Shown in pieces: positions 1-5,775 of a DNA stretch of 6,695 bases. Source of the DNA: Mycobacterium sp. (GTDB lineage Bacteria > Actinomycetota > Actinomycetes > Mycobacteriales > Mycobacteriaceae); contig JAHFVB010000287.1 of the NCBI GenBank assembly GCA_023264755.1, positions 1-6,695 on the forward strand, written 5' to 3'. Made by a program: the position numbers and the translations under genes. Under the pieces are notes generated by a model. The model ran no database searches. It was not told the DNA's origin and was given only the letters and a program-made list of their open reading frames with translations. The stretch's first letter is position 1; each line of letters begins with the position of its first letter.

Positions 1-1
1 C

Positions 2-1195
2 GGGGTGCTCAACATGATCATGATGAGCTTCATCGCCATCCCGGTGGTCACCGTGACCTGGCTGCTGGCCGGCGGCTCGCTGGCGTTCTCCGGTGAGAGC
101 GGCGGCGGGCTGATCGGTGACCTCGCGCACGTCGGCATGGCGGGCATCGGCCCCACCACCGCCCACGGCGGGGTTCCGGAACTGCTCTACGCCACCTTCC
201 AACTCAGCTTCGCCATCATCACCGCCGCACTGGTCAGCGGTGCGATCGCCGACCGCGCGAAGTTCTCGGCATGGGTGGTGTTCGTCCCGGTGTGGGCCAT
301 CACCGTCTACTCCGTGGTGGCGCACTGGGTGTGGGCCCCGACGGGGTGGCTGGCCAAGCTCGGAGTGCTCGACTACGCCGGTGGCCTGGTGGTCGAAATC
401 GTCTCCGGTGCTTCGGCCTTGGCTCTGGCGCTGGTATTGGGTCCCCGGATCGGGTTCAACAAGGAGGCGATGCGGCCCCACAACCTGCCGTTCGTGCTGC
501 TCGGCGTCGGGCTGCTGTGGTTCGGCTGGTTCGGCTTCAACGCCGGCTCGGCCCTGGCCGCCAACGGCACCGCCGCGGCGATCTTCCTCAATACCCTGGT
601 CGCCGGCTGCCTGGGCATGCTCGGCTGGCTCACCGTCGAGCGGATCCGCGACGGCCGGCCCACGACGTTCGGCGCCGCCTCGGGCGTCGTCGCCGGACTG
701 GTCGCGATCACGCCCTCGTGCGGAACCGTCAACGTGCTCGGCGCGGTGATCGTCGGACTCCTGGCCGGCATCGTCTGCTCATTCGCCATCGGCCTGAAGT
801 TCCGGTTCGGCTACGACGACTCCCTGGACGTCGTCGGAGTGCACTTCGTCGGCGGCATCGTCGGAGTGCTGCTGATCGGCCTGCTGGCGACCGAAGTCAT
901 GACCTCGGGCCCGCAGGGCCTCTTCTACGGCGGCGGCCTGGCGCAGCTGGGCAAGCAGACCCTCGCGGCCGTCGTCGTCGCGCTCTACGCCTTCGGCATG
1001 TCGTACCTGCTGGCCAAGCTCATCGACCGGCTGATGGGGTTCCGGGTCAGCGCCGAGGACGAGGCCACCGGAGTCGACTTCACCCAGCACGCCGAGACCG
1101 CCTACGCCGAGGGCGTGCACGGTCAGGTGGCGCCCCGCCGCCACGGGCCATTCGGCGAGTTCGGCCCGCGTCCGCACGGCTCCGGAGAAAACTGA
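2..1195 (+). CDS. amt: Amt-family ammonium transporter, 5'-truncated by the window edge
   Basis: Integral membrane channel of the Amt/Mep/Rh family, which conducts ammonium/ammonia across the cytoplasmic membrane. Reading begins at the first complete codon (2). The GTG at 5 is internal: the family's first helix and its YGGMVR-type segment are missing. Roughly ten of the usual eleven helices remain. Visible signatures are QLSFAIIT near the periplasmic gate, AHWVW, LDYAGG with the conserved Asp (codon 371-373), WFGWFGFNAGSAL, and DDSLDVVGVH with the second pore histidine (codon 842-844). The first pore histidine, expected in GGxVVH, is Glu here (GGLVVE, codon 395-397). The cytoplasmic tail keeps the family's conserved segment (DFTQHAETAYAEG) and then adds about 25 His/Pro/Arg-rich residues. 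No glnB/glnK follows, unlike many amt operons; what lies upstream is unseen. The family call is secure, but which mycobacterial amt paralogue this is cannot be told. Confidence 0.95.
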   Translation, partial: GVLNMIMMSFIAIPVVTVTWLLAGGSLAFSGESGGGLIGDLAHVGMAGIGPTTAHGGVPELLYATFQLSFAIITAALVSGAIADRAKFSAWVVFVPVWAITVYSVVAHWVWAPTGWLAKLGVLDYAGGLVVEIVSGASALALALVLGPRIGFNKEAMRPHNLPFVLLGVGLLWFGWFGFNAGSALAANGTAAAIFLNTLVAGCLGMLGWLTVERIRDGRPTTFGAASGVVAGLVAITPSCGTVNVLGAVIVGLLAGIVCSFAIGLKFRFGYDDSLDVVGVHFVGGIVGVLLIGLLATEVMTSGPQGLFYGGGLAQLGKQTLAAVVVALYAFGMSYLLAKLIDRLMGFRVSAEDEATGVDFTQHAETAYAEGVHGQVAPRRHGPFGEFGPRPHGSGEN

Positions 1196-1220
1196 ACTCG
1201 TCGCCGCGCACGTACGCGGG

Positions 1221-1226
1221 TAGGGT
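1221..1226 (+). promoter_or_regulatory. Possible -10 element (TAGGGT) upstream of the bitopic-protein gene
   Basis: TAGGGT is the only hexamer between amt and the next start codon that fits the mycobacterial -10 pattern TANNNT. No convincing -35 sits 16-19 bases upstream. If used, transcription would begin near 1233 and give a leader of about 140 bases containing the inverted repeats listed below. This is pattern-based only. Confidence 0.3.
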
Positions 1227-1232
1227 CGGCTA

Positions 1233-1264
1233 GGCGGCAGCACGACGAGCCAGCTAATGCCGCC
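1233..1264 (+). other. 7-bp inverted repeat in the amt-downstream intergenic region
   Basis: GGCGGCA (1233-1239) and TGCCGCC (1258-1264) are perfect reverse complements separated by 18 bases. RNA from this stretch could fold into a GC-rich stem. It lies 37 bases after the amt stop and lacks a following U-run. It is therefore either a weak, non-canonical terminator for amt or part of the leader of the next gene; the sequence does not decide between them. Confidence 0.35.
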
Positions 1265-1304
1265 AGGTGTAACAACTGCGCTGATGGGTACGAAGAATCA
1301 TCTA

Positions 1305-1320
1305 GTCGCCGGCTCGCGAC
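1305..1320 (+). other. Small hairpin in the leader
   Basis: GTCGC (1305-1309) and GCGAC (1316-1320) are perfect complements around a 6-base loop. The stem ends one base before the palindrome at 1322-1333. With only five pairs the hairpin could be chance in such GC-rich DNA. No riboswitch class was recognised in this leader. Confidence 0.25.
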
Positions 1321-1321
1321 A

Positions 1322-1333
1322 GGTGAATTCACC
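1322..1333. promoter_or_regulatory. Perfect 12-bp palindrome GGTGAATTCACC
   Basis: The twelve bases read identically on both strands and lie 41 bases upstream of the GTG start at 1375. Their size and symmetry would suit a dimeric regulator. The flanks do not extend the symmetry, and I do not recognise the site as that of a known mycobacterial regulator. The same 12-mer recurs inside a coding region at 6178-6189, which weakens the case for a dedicated operator. Confidence 0.25.
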
Positions 1334-1364
1334 AGCCCGACCGGAACAGCGCAGCAAGAATTTT

Positions 1365-1371
1365 GGAGGGG
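1365..1371 (+). promoter_or_regulatory. Strong ribosome binding site GGAGGGG fixing the GTG start at 1375
   Basis: GGAGGGG complements the 3' end of 16S rRNA. Its GGAGG core ends five bases before the GTG at 1375. The site overlaps the alternative in-frame TTG at 1363, so that TTG cannot be the start served by it. Confidence 0.75.
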
Positions 1372-1374
1372 TCG

Positions 1375-2988
1375 GTGGACATCGTACTGGGCGTGTCTTT
1401 GGCACCCAAGACGGTCCGGATGGTGCTGGTCGAGGGCGTTAACGGCGACGGTGAGATCGTCGATCACGACACCTTCGAGGTAGCGCAAACGGACGGCTCA
1501 GCAACCTCGGGCGCGGTCGATCAGGTGGTCGCGGCGATCGTCGGCACCCAAGAAAGCGCCGCCGAGGGCGGCCATCAACTCACCTCGATCGGCGTGACGT
1601 GGAGTGACCGCGCCGAGGCCGCCGAACTGCGCGACGCCTTGGCGGCCCGTGACATCCGCGACGTGGTGCTGGTCTCCGAACTGCACGCGGCGGGCGCGCT
1701 GGCCCAGGCTGCCGGCCGGGCCGTCGGATACGACCGCACCGCGCTGCTCTTCGTCGACAAGGACAGCGCGACGCTGTCCGTCGTCCGCGGCGACGACGGG
1801 TCGATCGTCAAGGTGCTCAGCCGCGATCTGCACAGCGCCGACGCGATGGCTGTCCTCGCCGACATGGTCTCGGCCGTCGAGGCTCAGGACGCTGCCCCAG
1901 AGGGCATGTTCGTGGTCGGCTCCGGCGTCGAGATCGCCTCGGTCAAGGAACACCTGGAAGGGCTCGTCGGCATCCCCGTCCGCGCCCCCGAGGAATCTGG
2001 TCTGGCCCTCGCCCGCGGCGCCGCACTGGCCGCCGCCAACGCACCCATCTACGACGCGACCACCGCGGGACTGGCCTACTCACTCGACCCCGAGGGCGCC
2101 ACCGCGGGCAATGAGTACGGCCTGCTCGCCGGCGCCTCGACCATGCGGCGCGCCGTGGACGTCAACGCAGCGGCCAATGCGCTCGACTTCGACCCCGACC
2201 TAGACCCCGAGCTCGACTTCGCCCCCGCCGAGGAGGGCCGCAAGCCGTTCCTGCTCGTCGGTTCGGCCCTGACGTCGATCTTCGTGGTTGGGGTTGTCGC
2301 CCTGGTCATCTCATTGGCCGTGGCCATTCGTCCGACCGCCGATCAGCGGCCCGACCCCGGCCAGTCCGTCATCACCAACGCCGCGCCTCCGGCGGCCGCT
2401 CCCATTCCACAAGCCCCACCCCAGCAGCCGGCGCCGCAGGCCGAAGTGCCCGCGCCCGCCCCGCCGGCTCCGGAGACCATCAAGGCGCCGGTCCCCGTCG
2501 TCGCCGAGCGGCAAGCTCCCCGCAAGGTCTACGTCGAGGATCCCCCGCAGGCCGCGCCCGCCGCCGTGGCGCCAGCGCCCGAGGCTCCGCCAGCCCCCGT
2601 GCCCCCTCCGGCCGACGTCCCGCCCGTGGTTCCGGCCGCGGTGCCGCCGGTGCTCCCCCCACCGCTGTTCACCCCGCCCTGGCAGCGGCAATACTCGCAA
2701 TACCCGCCCCAGCAGCAGTACCCCCAGCAGCCTCCGTGGCAGCAGGCCCCGGGTGGCTATCCAGGCGGCAACGCCGGCTACCCCAGCAGTGGCGGTTACC
2801 CGAACGGTGGCTACCCCAGCAGTGGCGGTTATCCCAGCAATGGTGGCTACCCCAGCGGGAGCGACTACCCGAGCAGTAGCGGCAACAGTGGATACCCCAA
2901 CGGCGGCTATCCCGGCGGCAGTGGTGGCGGGTACGGAACTGGCCGCGGCCCGCGCGCGTGCATCCTGATCTTCTGCACCGGGCGCTGA
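1375..2988 (+). CDS. Bitopic protein with degenerate Hsp70/actin-like N-domain and Pro/Gly/Tyr-rich tail
   Basis: 537 residues, starting at GTG 1375 (good GGAGGGG site; the family begins MDIVLGVS). I know close relatives only as mycobacterial hypothetical proteins, from memory Pfam DUF7159; no function is established. Residues 1 to about 225 follow the order of ASKHA-fold landmarks: a first phosphate-loop-like strand pair (VLGVSLAPKTVRMVLVEG), SELHAAGALA near 101-110 (compare EPTAAALAYG of DnaK), LLFVDKDSATLSVV near 124-137 (compare the second phosphate loop, DLGGGTFDVSV), and VVGSG near 180-184 followed by LARGAALAA (compare the adenosine motif). The glycines of the second loop are absent, so ATPase activity is doubtful. 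An acidic stretch (DFDPDLDPELDF) precedes one membrane helix at about 291-318. There is no signal peptide, so the N-domain is probably cytoplasmic. Beyond the helix lie a Pro/Ala-rich region (about 320-455), GYP-type repeats (460-522) and a C-terminus with the only two cysteines (529, 534). The fold assignment is inference. Confidence 0.85.
   Translation: MDIVLGVSLAPKTVRMVLVEGVNGDGEIVDHDTFEVAQTDGSATSGAVDQVVAAIVGTQESAAEGGHQLTSIGVTWSDRAEAAELRDALAARDIRDVVLVSELHAAGALAQAAGRAVGYDRTALLFVDKDSATLSVVRGDDGSIVKVLSRDLHSADAMAVLADMVSAVEAQDAAPEGMFVVGSGVEIASVKEHLEGLVGIPVRAPEESGLALARGAALAAANAPIYDATTAGLAYSLDPEGATAGNEYGLLAGASTMRRAVDVNAAANALDFDPDLDPELDFAPAEEGRKPFLLVGSALTSIFVVGVVALVISLAVAIRPTADQRPDPGQSVITNAAPPAAAPIPQAPPQQPAPQAEVPAPAPPAPETIKAPVPVVAERQAPRKVYVEDPPQAAPAAVAPAPEAPPAPVPPPADVPPVVPAAVPPVLPPPLFTPPWQRQYSQYPPQQQYPQQPPWQQAPGGYPGGNAGYPSSGGYPNGGYPSSGGYPSNGGYPSGSDYPSSSGNSGYPNGGYPGGSGGGYGTGRGPRACILIFCTGR
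2752..2940 (+). repeat. In-frame Tyr-Pro-Gly/Ser repeat block with a 33-36 bp DNA period
   Basis: The segment encodes about nine units of the form GYP followed by Ser, Asn or Gly (residues 460-522). At the DNA level 23 bases starting at 2776 recur exactly at 2809, a 33-base spacing. The next unit begins at 2845, after 36 bases, so length change has gone by whole codons. This suggests growth by slipped replication or unequal exchange. The encoded segment is expected to be disordered and outside the cytoplasmic membrane if the N-domain is inside. Confidence 0.8.
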
Positions 2989-3014
2989 ACCGAACACCAC
3001 TGGACATCTAGCGT
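2985..3014 (+). promoter_or_regulatory. Possible promoter for udgA
   Basis: TAGCGT (3009-3014) fits TANNNT and is the only such hexamer between 2989 and 3073. CTGAAC (2985-2990), overlapping the previous stop codon, matches TTGACA at three of six positions with an 18-base spacer. Transcription would start near 3021, about 53 bases before the ATG. The weak -35 and the overlap with an inverted repeat make this tentative. Confidence 0.3.
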
Positions 3015-3031
3015 TGGTCTGGCGCTCAGTG
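2998..3031 (+). terminator. Possible imperfect hairpin after the bitopic-protein gene
   Basis: CACTG (2998-3002) pairs with CAGTG (3027-3031), and AGCG (3010-3013) pairs with CGCT (3023-3026). The 3' arm is contiguous and the 5' arm is broken by a 7-base bulge. The structure starts ten bases after the stop codon. There is no U-run, so a Rho-independent terminator is not demonstrated, and it competes with the promoter reading of the same bases. Confidence 0.2.
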
Positions 3032-3073
3032 TCACGTTGCAACTAGCTCATCGCGGGGGCCTATTCAGGCAGT

Positions 3074-4414
3074 ATGCGATGCACCGTATTTGGGACCGGG
3101 TATCTCGGCGCAACCCACGCCGCGGGAATGGCTGAGCTAGGACACGAAGTAATCGGCGTCGACATCGACCCCGGAAAGATCGCCAAGCTCGCCTCCGGCG
3201 ACATCCCGTTCTACGAACCGGGGCTGCGAAAGATCCTGCACGCCAACATCGATGCTGGCCGGCTGCACTTCACCACTGACTACGAGGCGGCCGCGGAATT
3301 CGCCGACGTGCACTTCCTCGGGGTCGGAACCCCGCAGAAGAAGGGCGAGTACGGCGCCGACCTGCGCCACGTCCACGCGGTGATCGACACCCTGGTGCCC
3401 CGGTTGCGGCGCTCTGCCGTCATCATCGGCAAGTCGACCGTGCCCGTCGGCACCGCCGCCGACCTGGCCGAGCGTGCGCGAGCGTTGGCACCGGCGGGCA
3501 TCGACGTCGAGATCGCCTGGAATCCGGAGTTCCTACGCGAGGGCTTCGCCGTCCACGACACGCTGCATCCCGACCGCATCGTGCTTGGCGTACAACGAGA
3601 CTCGCGGCGGGCCGAGCCGGCCGTGCGCGAGCTCTACGCCCCGCTGCTCACCGAGGACGTGCCGTTCCTGGTCACCGACCTGCAGACCGCCGAATTGGTG
3701 AAGGTCTCGGCGAACGCCTTCCTGGCCACCAAGATCTCGTTCATCAACGCGATCTCGGAGGTCTGCGAGGCCGTCGACGCCGACGTCACCCTGCTGGCCG
3801 ATGCGTTGGGCTACGACCCGAGGATTGGGCGGCGATTTCTCAACGCCGGACTGGGTTTCGGTGGGGGCTGTCTACCGAAGGACATCCGCGCATTCATGGC
3901 GCGGGCAGGCGAACTCGGAGCCAACCACGCGCTGACCTTCCTGCGCGAGGTGGACAGCATCAACATGCGCAGGCGTACCCGCATGGTCGAGCTGGCCACC
4001 AAGGCCTGCGGCGGCTCGCTGCTCGGCGCCAACGTGGCGGTGCTGGGGGCGGCCTTCAAGCCGGAATCCGACGACGTGCGCGACTCGCCCGCGCTCAACG
4101 TGGCTGGCCTGCTGCAACTCAACGGGGCCACCGTCAACGTGTACGACCCCAAGGCGATGGACAACTCGCGGCGCGTCTTCCCGACCCTGACCTATGCCAC
4201 GTCGGTCGAGGAGGCGTGTGAACGCGCCGACGCGGTGCTGGTGCTCACCGAATGGCAGGAGTTCGTCGACCTCGATCCCGACCAACTGGCCGCCACCGTG
4301 CGGGCCAAGGTCGTCGTCGACGGCCGCAACTGCCTCGACGTCGACACGTGGCAACGTGCAGGCTGGCGGATGTACGCGCTGGGTCGCCGGATTCCGGAGC
4401 CGTTGGCGTCTTAG
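3074..4414 (+). CDS. udgA: UDP-glucose 6-dehydrogenase
   Basis: 446 residues, full length for the family. It oxidises UDP-glucose twice with NAD+ to UDP-glucuronate in the cytoplasm, supplying uronic-acid precursors. The N-terminal Rossmann domain has GTGYLG (7-12) and Asp30 at the end of the second strand. STVPVGT is at 121-127, NPEFLREG at 150-157 with the likely catalytic Glu152, and LVKVSAN has Lys210. GFGGGCLPKD contains the catalytic Cys266, and FKPESDDVRDSP is at 328-339. All expected active-site residues are present. The ATG at 3074 puts the Rossmann glycine motif at the usual distance from the N-terminus. No strong ribosome site precedes it; TATTCA lies exactly six bases upstream of the ATG but lacks the conserved final T of a -10. 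The M. tuberculosis counterpart is, from memory, Rv0322. A GDP-mannose dehydrogenase is the nearest alternative, but the overall match favours UDP-glucose. Confidence 0.93.
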   Translation: MRCTVFGTGYLGATHAAGMAELGHEVIGVDIDPGKIAKLASGDIPFYEPGLRKILHANIDAGRLHFTTDYEAAAEFADVHFLGVGTPQKKGEYGADLRHVHAVIDTLVPRLRRSAVIIGKSTVPVGTAADLAERARALAPAGIDVEIAWNPEFLREGFAVHDTLHPDRIVLGVQRDSRRAEPAVRELYAPLLTEDVPFLVTDLQTAELVKVSANAFLATKISFINAISEVCEAVDADVTLLADALGYDPRIGRRFLNAGLGFGGGCLPKDIRAFMARAGELGANHALTFLREVDSINMRRRTRMVELATKACGGSLLGANVAVLGAAFKPESDDVRDSPALNVAGLLQLNGATVNVYDPKAMDNSRRVFPTLTYATSVEEACERADAVLVLTEWQEFVDLDPDQLAATVRAKVVVDGRNCLDVDTWQRAGWRMYALGRRIPEPLAS

Positions 4415-4416
4415 GG

Positions 4417-4445
4417 GTGAAACGGCCGCCGTCGGTGCTTATGGT
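4417..4445 (+). promoter_or_regulatory. Candidate promoter giving a leaderless P450 transcript
   Basis: GTGAAA (4417-4422) matches TTGACA at four of six positions. A spacer of 17 bases leads to TATGGT (4440-4445), which fits TANNNT. Six bases separate the -10 from the ATG at 4452, so the expected transcription start is the A of the start codon. The GGAGG at 4446-4450 is only one base from the ATG, too close for ordinary Shine-Dalgarno use, which favours leaderless initiation. Leaderless transcripts are common in mycobacteria. Confidence 0.5.
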
Positions 4446-4451
4446 GGAGGC

Positions 4452-5774
4452 ATGACGCTCCGCCAGCGCACGCATTGGTTTGCTCTGCACGGTGTCATCC
4501 GGGGGTTGGCGACGTACGGCGCCAAACATGGCGAACTGCAGGGCCGGCTGATGGCCGACCCCACGGTGCGCGCCGACCCGGGTGGCTTCGCCGACGAAAT
4601 CCGGGCCCGCGGTCGGCTGACCCGCGGCCGGGCCGCCTGGTTGACCGCCGACCACGCGTTGGCCAACCAGTTGTTGCGGTCCGACGACTTCGCCGTGACG
4701 GCACTCGGCAAGACGTTGCCGTCGCCGCTGGCCTGGCTGGAGGAGAAGACGAGGGTGGCGGGCCGGTTGCATCCGCTGTTGCCGCCGTCGCTGCTGTCCG
4801 TCGAACCCCCCGAGCACACCCGCTACCGCAAGACGGTGTCGTCGGTCTTCACCACCAGAGCCGTTGCCGCCCTTCGGAAACGAGTGGAAGAGGCCGCGAT
4901 CGCGTTGATCGACGGGTTGAGCGACGTCCCGGCGGACGCCGCCGTCGACGTGGTCGAGCAGTACTGCTCGCAGCTTCCGATCACGGTCATCGGCGACATT
5001 CTGGGCGTGCCGGACGCCGACCGGCCGCGCATTCTCGAATTCGGCGAGCTCGCCGCACCCAGCCTCGACATCGGCTTGCCGTGGGAACAGTACCTGCGCG
5101 TCGAAGAAGGACTGGACGGCTTCAACACCTGGCTGGCGCAGCACATCGCTCGGCTACGCCAAAACCCCGGCGACGACCTGATGAGCCAACTCATCGCGGC
5201 CAGCGAAGACGGCGCCCGACTCGACGACGAGGAACTGCGAGCCGTCGCGGGCCTGGTCCTGGCCGCGGGCTTCGAGACCACGGTCAACCTGCTCGGCAGC
5301 GGAATCCGCATCCTGCTCGAACACCCCGACCAGCTCGCACTGCTGCTGGAGCAGCCCGAACTGTGGCCGGGAGCCGTCGAGGAGATCCTGCGGCTGGAGT
5401 CGCCGGTGCAGCTCAGCGCCCGCCTCCCGGTGGTCGACACAGAGGTCGACGGCCACACCCTCAAGGCCGGCAATCTCGTCATCCTGTACCTCGCCGGCGC
5501 CAATCGGGACCCAGAGGTCTTCCCCGACCCACATCGCTTCGACGTCACCCGCGAGAACGCCGGCAAGCACCTGTCGTTCTCCGGAGGCAGGCACTTCTGC
5601 CTCGGTGCGGCGTTGGCCCGTGCCGAGGGTGAGGTGGGGCTGCGGACGTTCTTCGAGCGCTACCCGACGGCCCGGTTGGCGGGAGCAGGCAGCCGCCGCG
5701 ACACCCGCGTATTGCGGGGTTGGTCATCACTTCCGATCACGCTCGGAGAGGCGCGCACAGCGGTACGTTCCTAG
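4452..5774 (+). CDS. cyp140: Cytochrome P450, CYP140 family
   Basis: 440 residues, a normal size for a soluble bacterial P450. Such enzymes hydroxylate or otherwise oxidise a substrate using O2 and electrons from a ferredoxin and its reductase, neither of which is encoded here. The I-helix motif AGFETT is at 272-277, with Glu275/Thr276 for oxygen activation. The K-helix ExxR is Glu311 to Arg314, in EEILRLESPVQ. The heme loop FSGGRHFCLG has the thiolate ligand Cys383. The N-terminus (HWFALHGVIRG) and C-terminus (RRDTRVLRGWS) closely resemble what I remember of M. tuberculosis CYP140A1 (Rv1880c), whose physiological substrate I do not know. The ATG at 4452 matches the start of that homologue, and no other start codon lies just upstream in frame. 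The gene starts 37 bases after udgA, and its stop is one base before the next start, implying joint expression with the downstream gene. Confidence 0.92.
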   Translation: MTLRQRTHWFALHGVIRGLATYGAKHGELQGRLMADPTVRADPGGFADEIRARGRLTRGRAAWLTADHALANQLLRSDDFAVTALGKTLPSPLAWLEEKTRVAGRLHPLLPPSLLSVEPPEHTRYRKTVSSVFTTRAVAALRKRVEEAAIALIDGLSDVPADAAVDVVEQYCSQLPITVIGDILGVPDADRPRILEFGELAAPSLDIGLPWEQYLRVEEGLDGFNTWLAQHIARLRQNPGDDLMSQLIAASEDGARLDDEELRAVAGLVLAAGFETTVNLLGSGIRILLEHPDQLALLLEQPELWPGAVEEILRLESPVQLSARLPVVDTEVDGHTLKAGNLVILYLAGANRDPEVFPDPHRFDVTRENAGKHLSFSGGRHFCLGAALARAEGEVGLRTFFERYPTARLAGAGSRRDTRVLRGWSSLPITLGEARTAVRS

Positions 5775-5775
5775 G

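Noticed and set aside
1363..1374. In-frame TTG at 1363 as start of the bitopic-protein gene
   Set aside because: It overlaps the GGAGGGG ribosome site, which is correctly spaced for GTG 1375, and family members begin with the MDIVLGVS segment encoded from 1375.
2752..2940. Repeat block as a CRISPR array
   Set aside because: The repeats are codon-phased, contiguous and encode a regular peptide pattern in a good open frame, with no spacers.
2941..2950. GGCCGCGGCC palindrome near the end of the bitopic-protein gene
   Set aside because: A 10-bp all-GC palindrome is unremarkable in this composition and lies in coding sequence (Gly-Arg-Gly-Pro).
3062..3067. TATTCA six bases before the udgA ATG as a leaderless -10
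   Set aside because: Spacing fits, but the strongly conserved last T is missing and TTGCAA (3037-3042) is 19 bases away with a poor overall match.
4194..4451. Upstream extension of the P450 reading frame into udgA
   Set aside because: No start codon lies just upstream of 4452 in frame, the extension translates as an Arg/Ser-rich shadow of udgA, and homologues start at the position of 4452.
4245..5144. Long antisense open frames opposite the P450, the isomerase-family gene and the Pro-rich tail
   Set aside because: Long stop-free antisense frames are expected at this base composition. The translations are low-complexity Arg/Ala/Gly/Pro text with no recognisable domain, and the sense genes are secure.
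5605..5775. Upstream extension of the isomerase-family frame into the P450 gene
   Set aside because: The extension is a shadow of the P450 heme-domain coding sequence; the family's N-terminal helix begins at GTG 5776.
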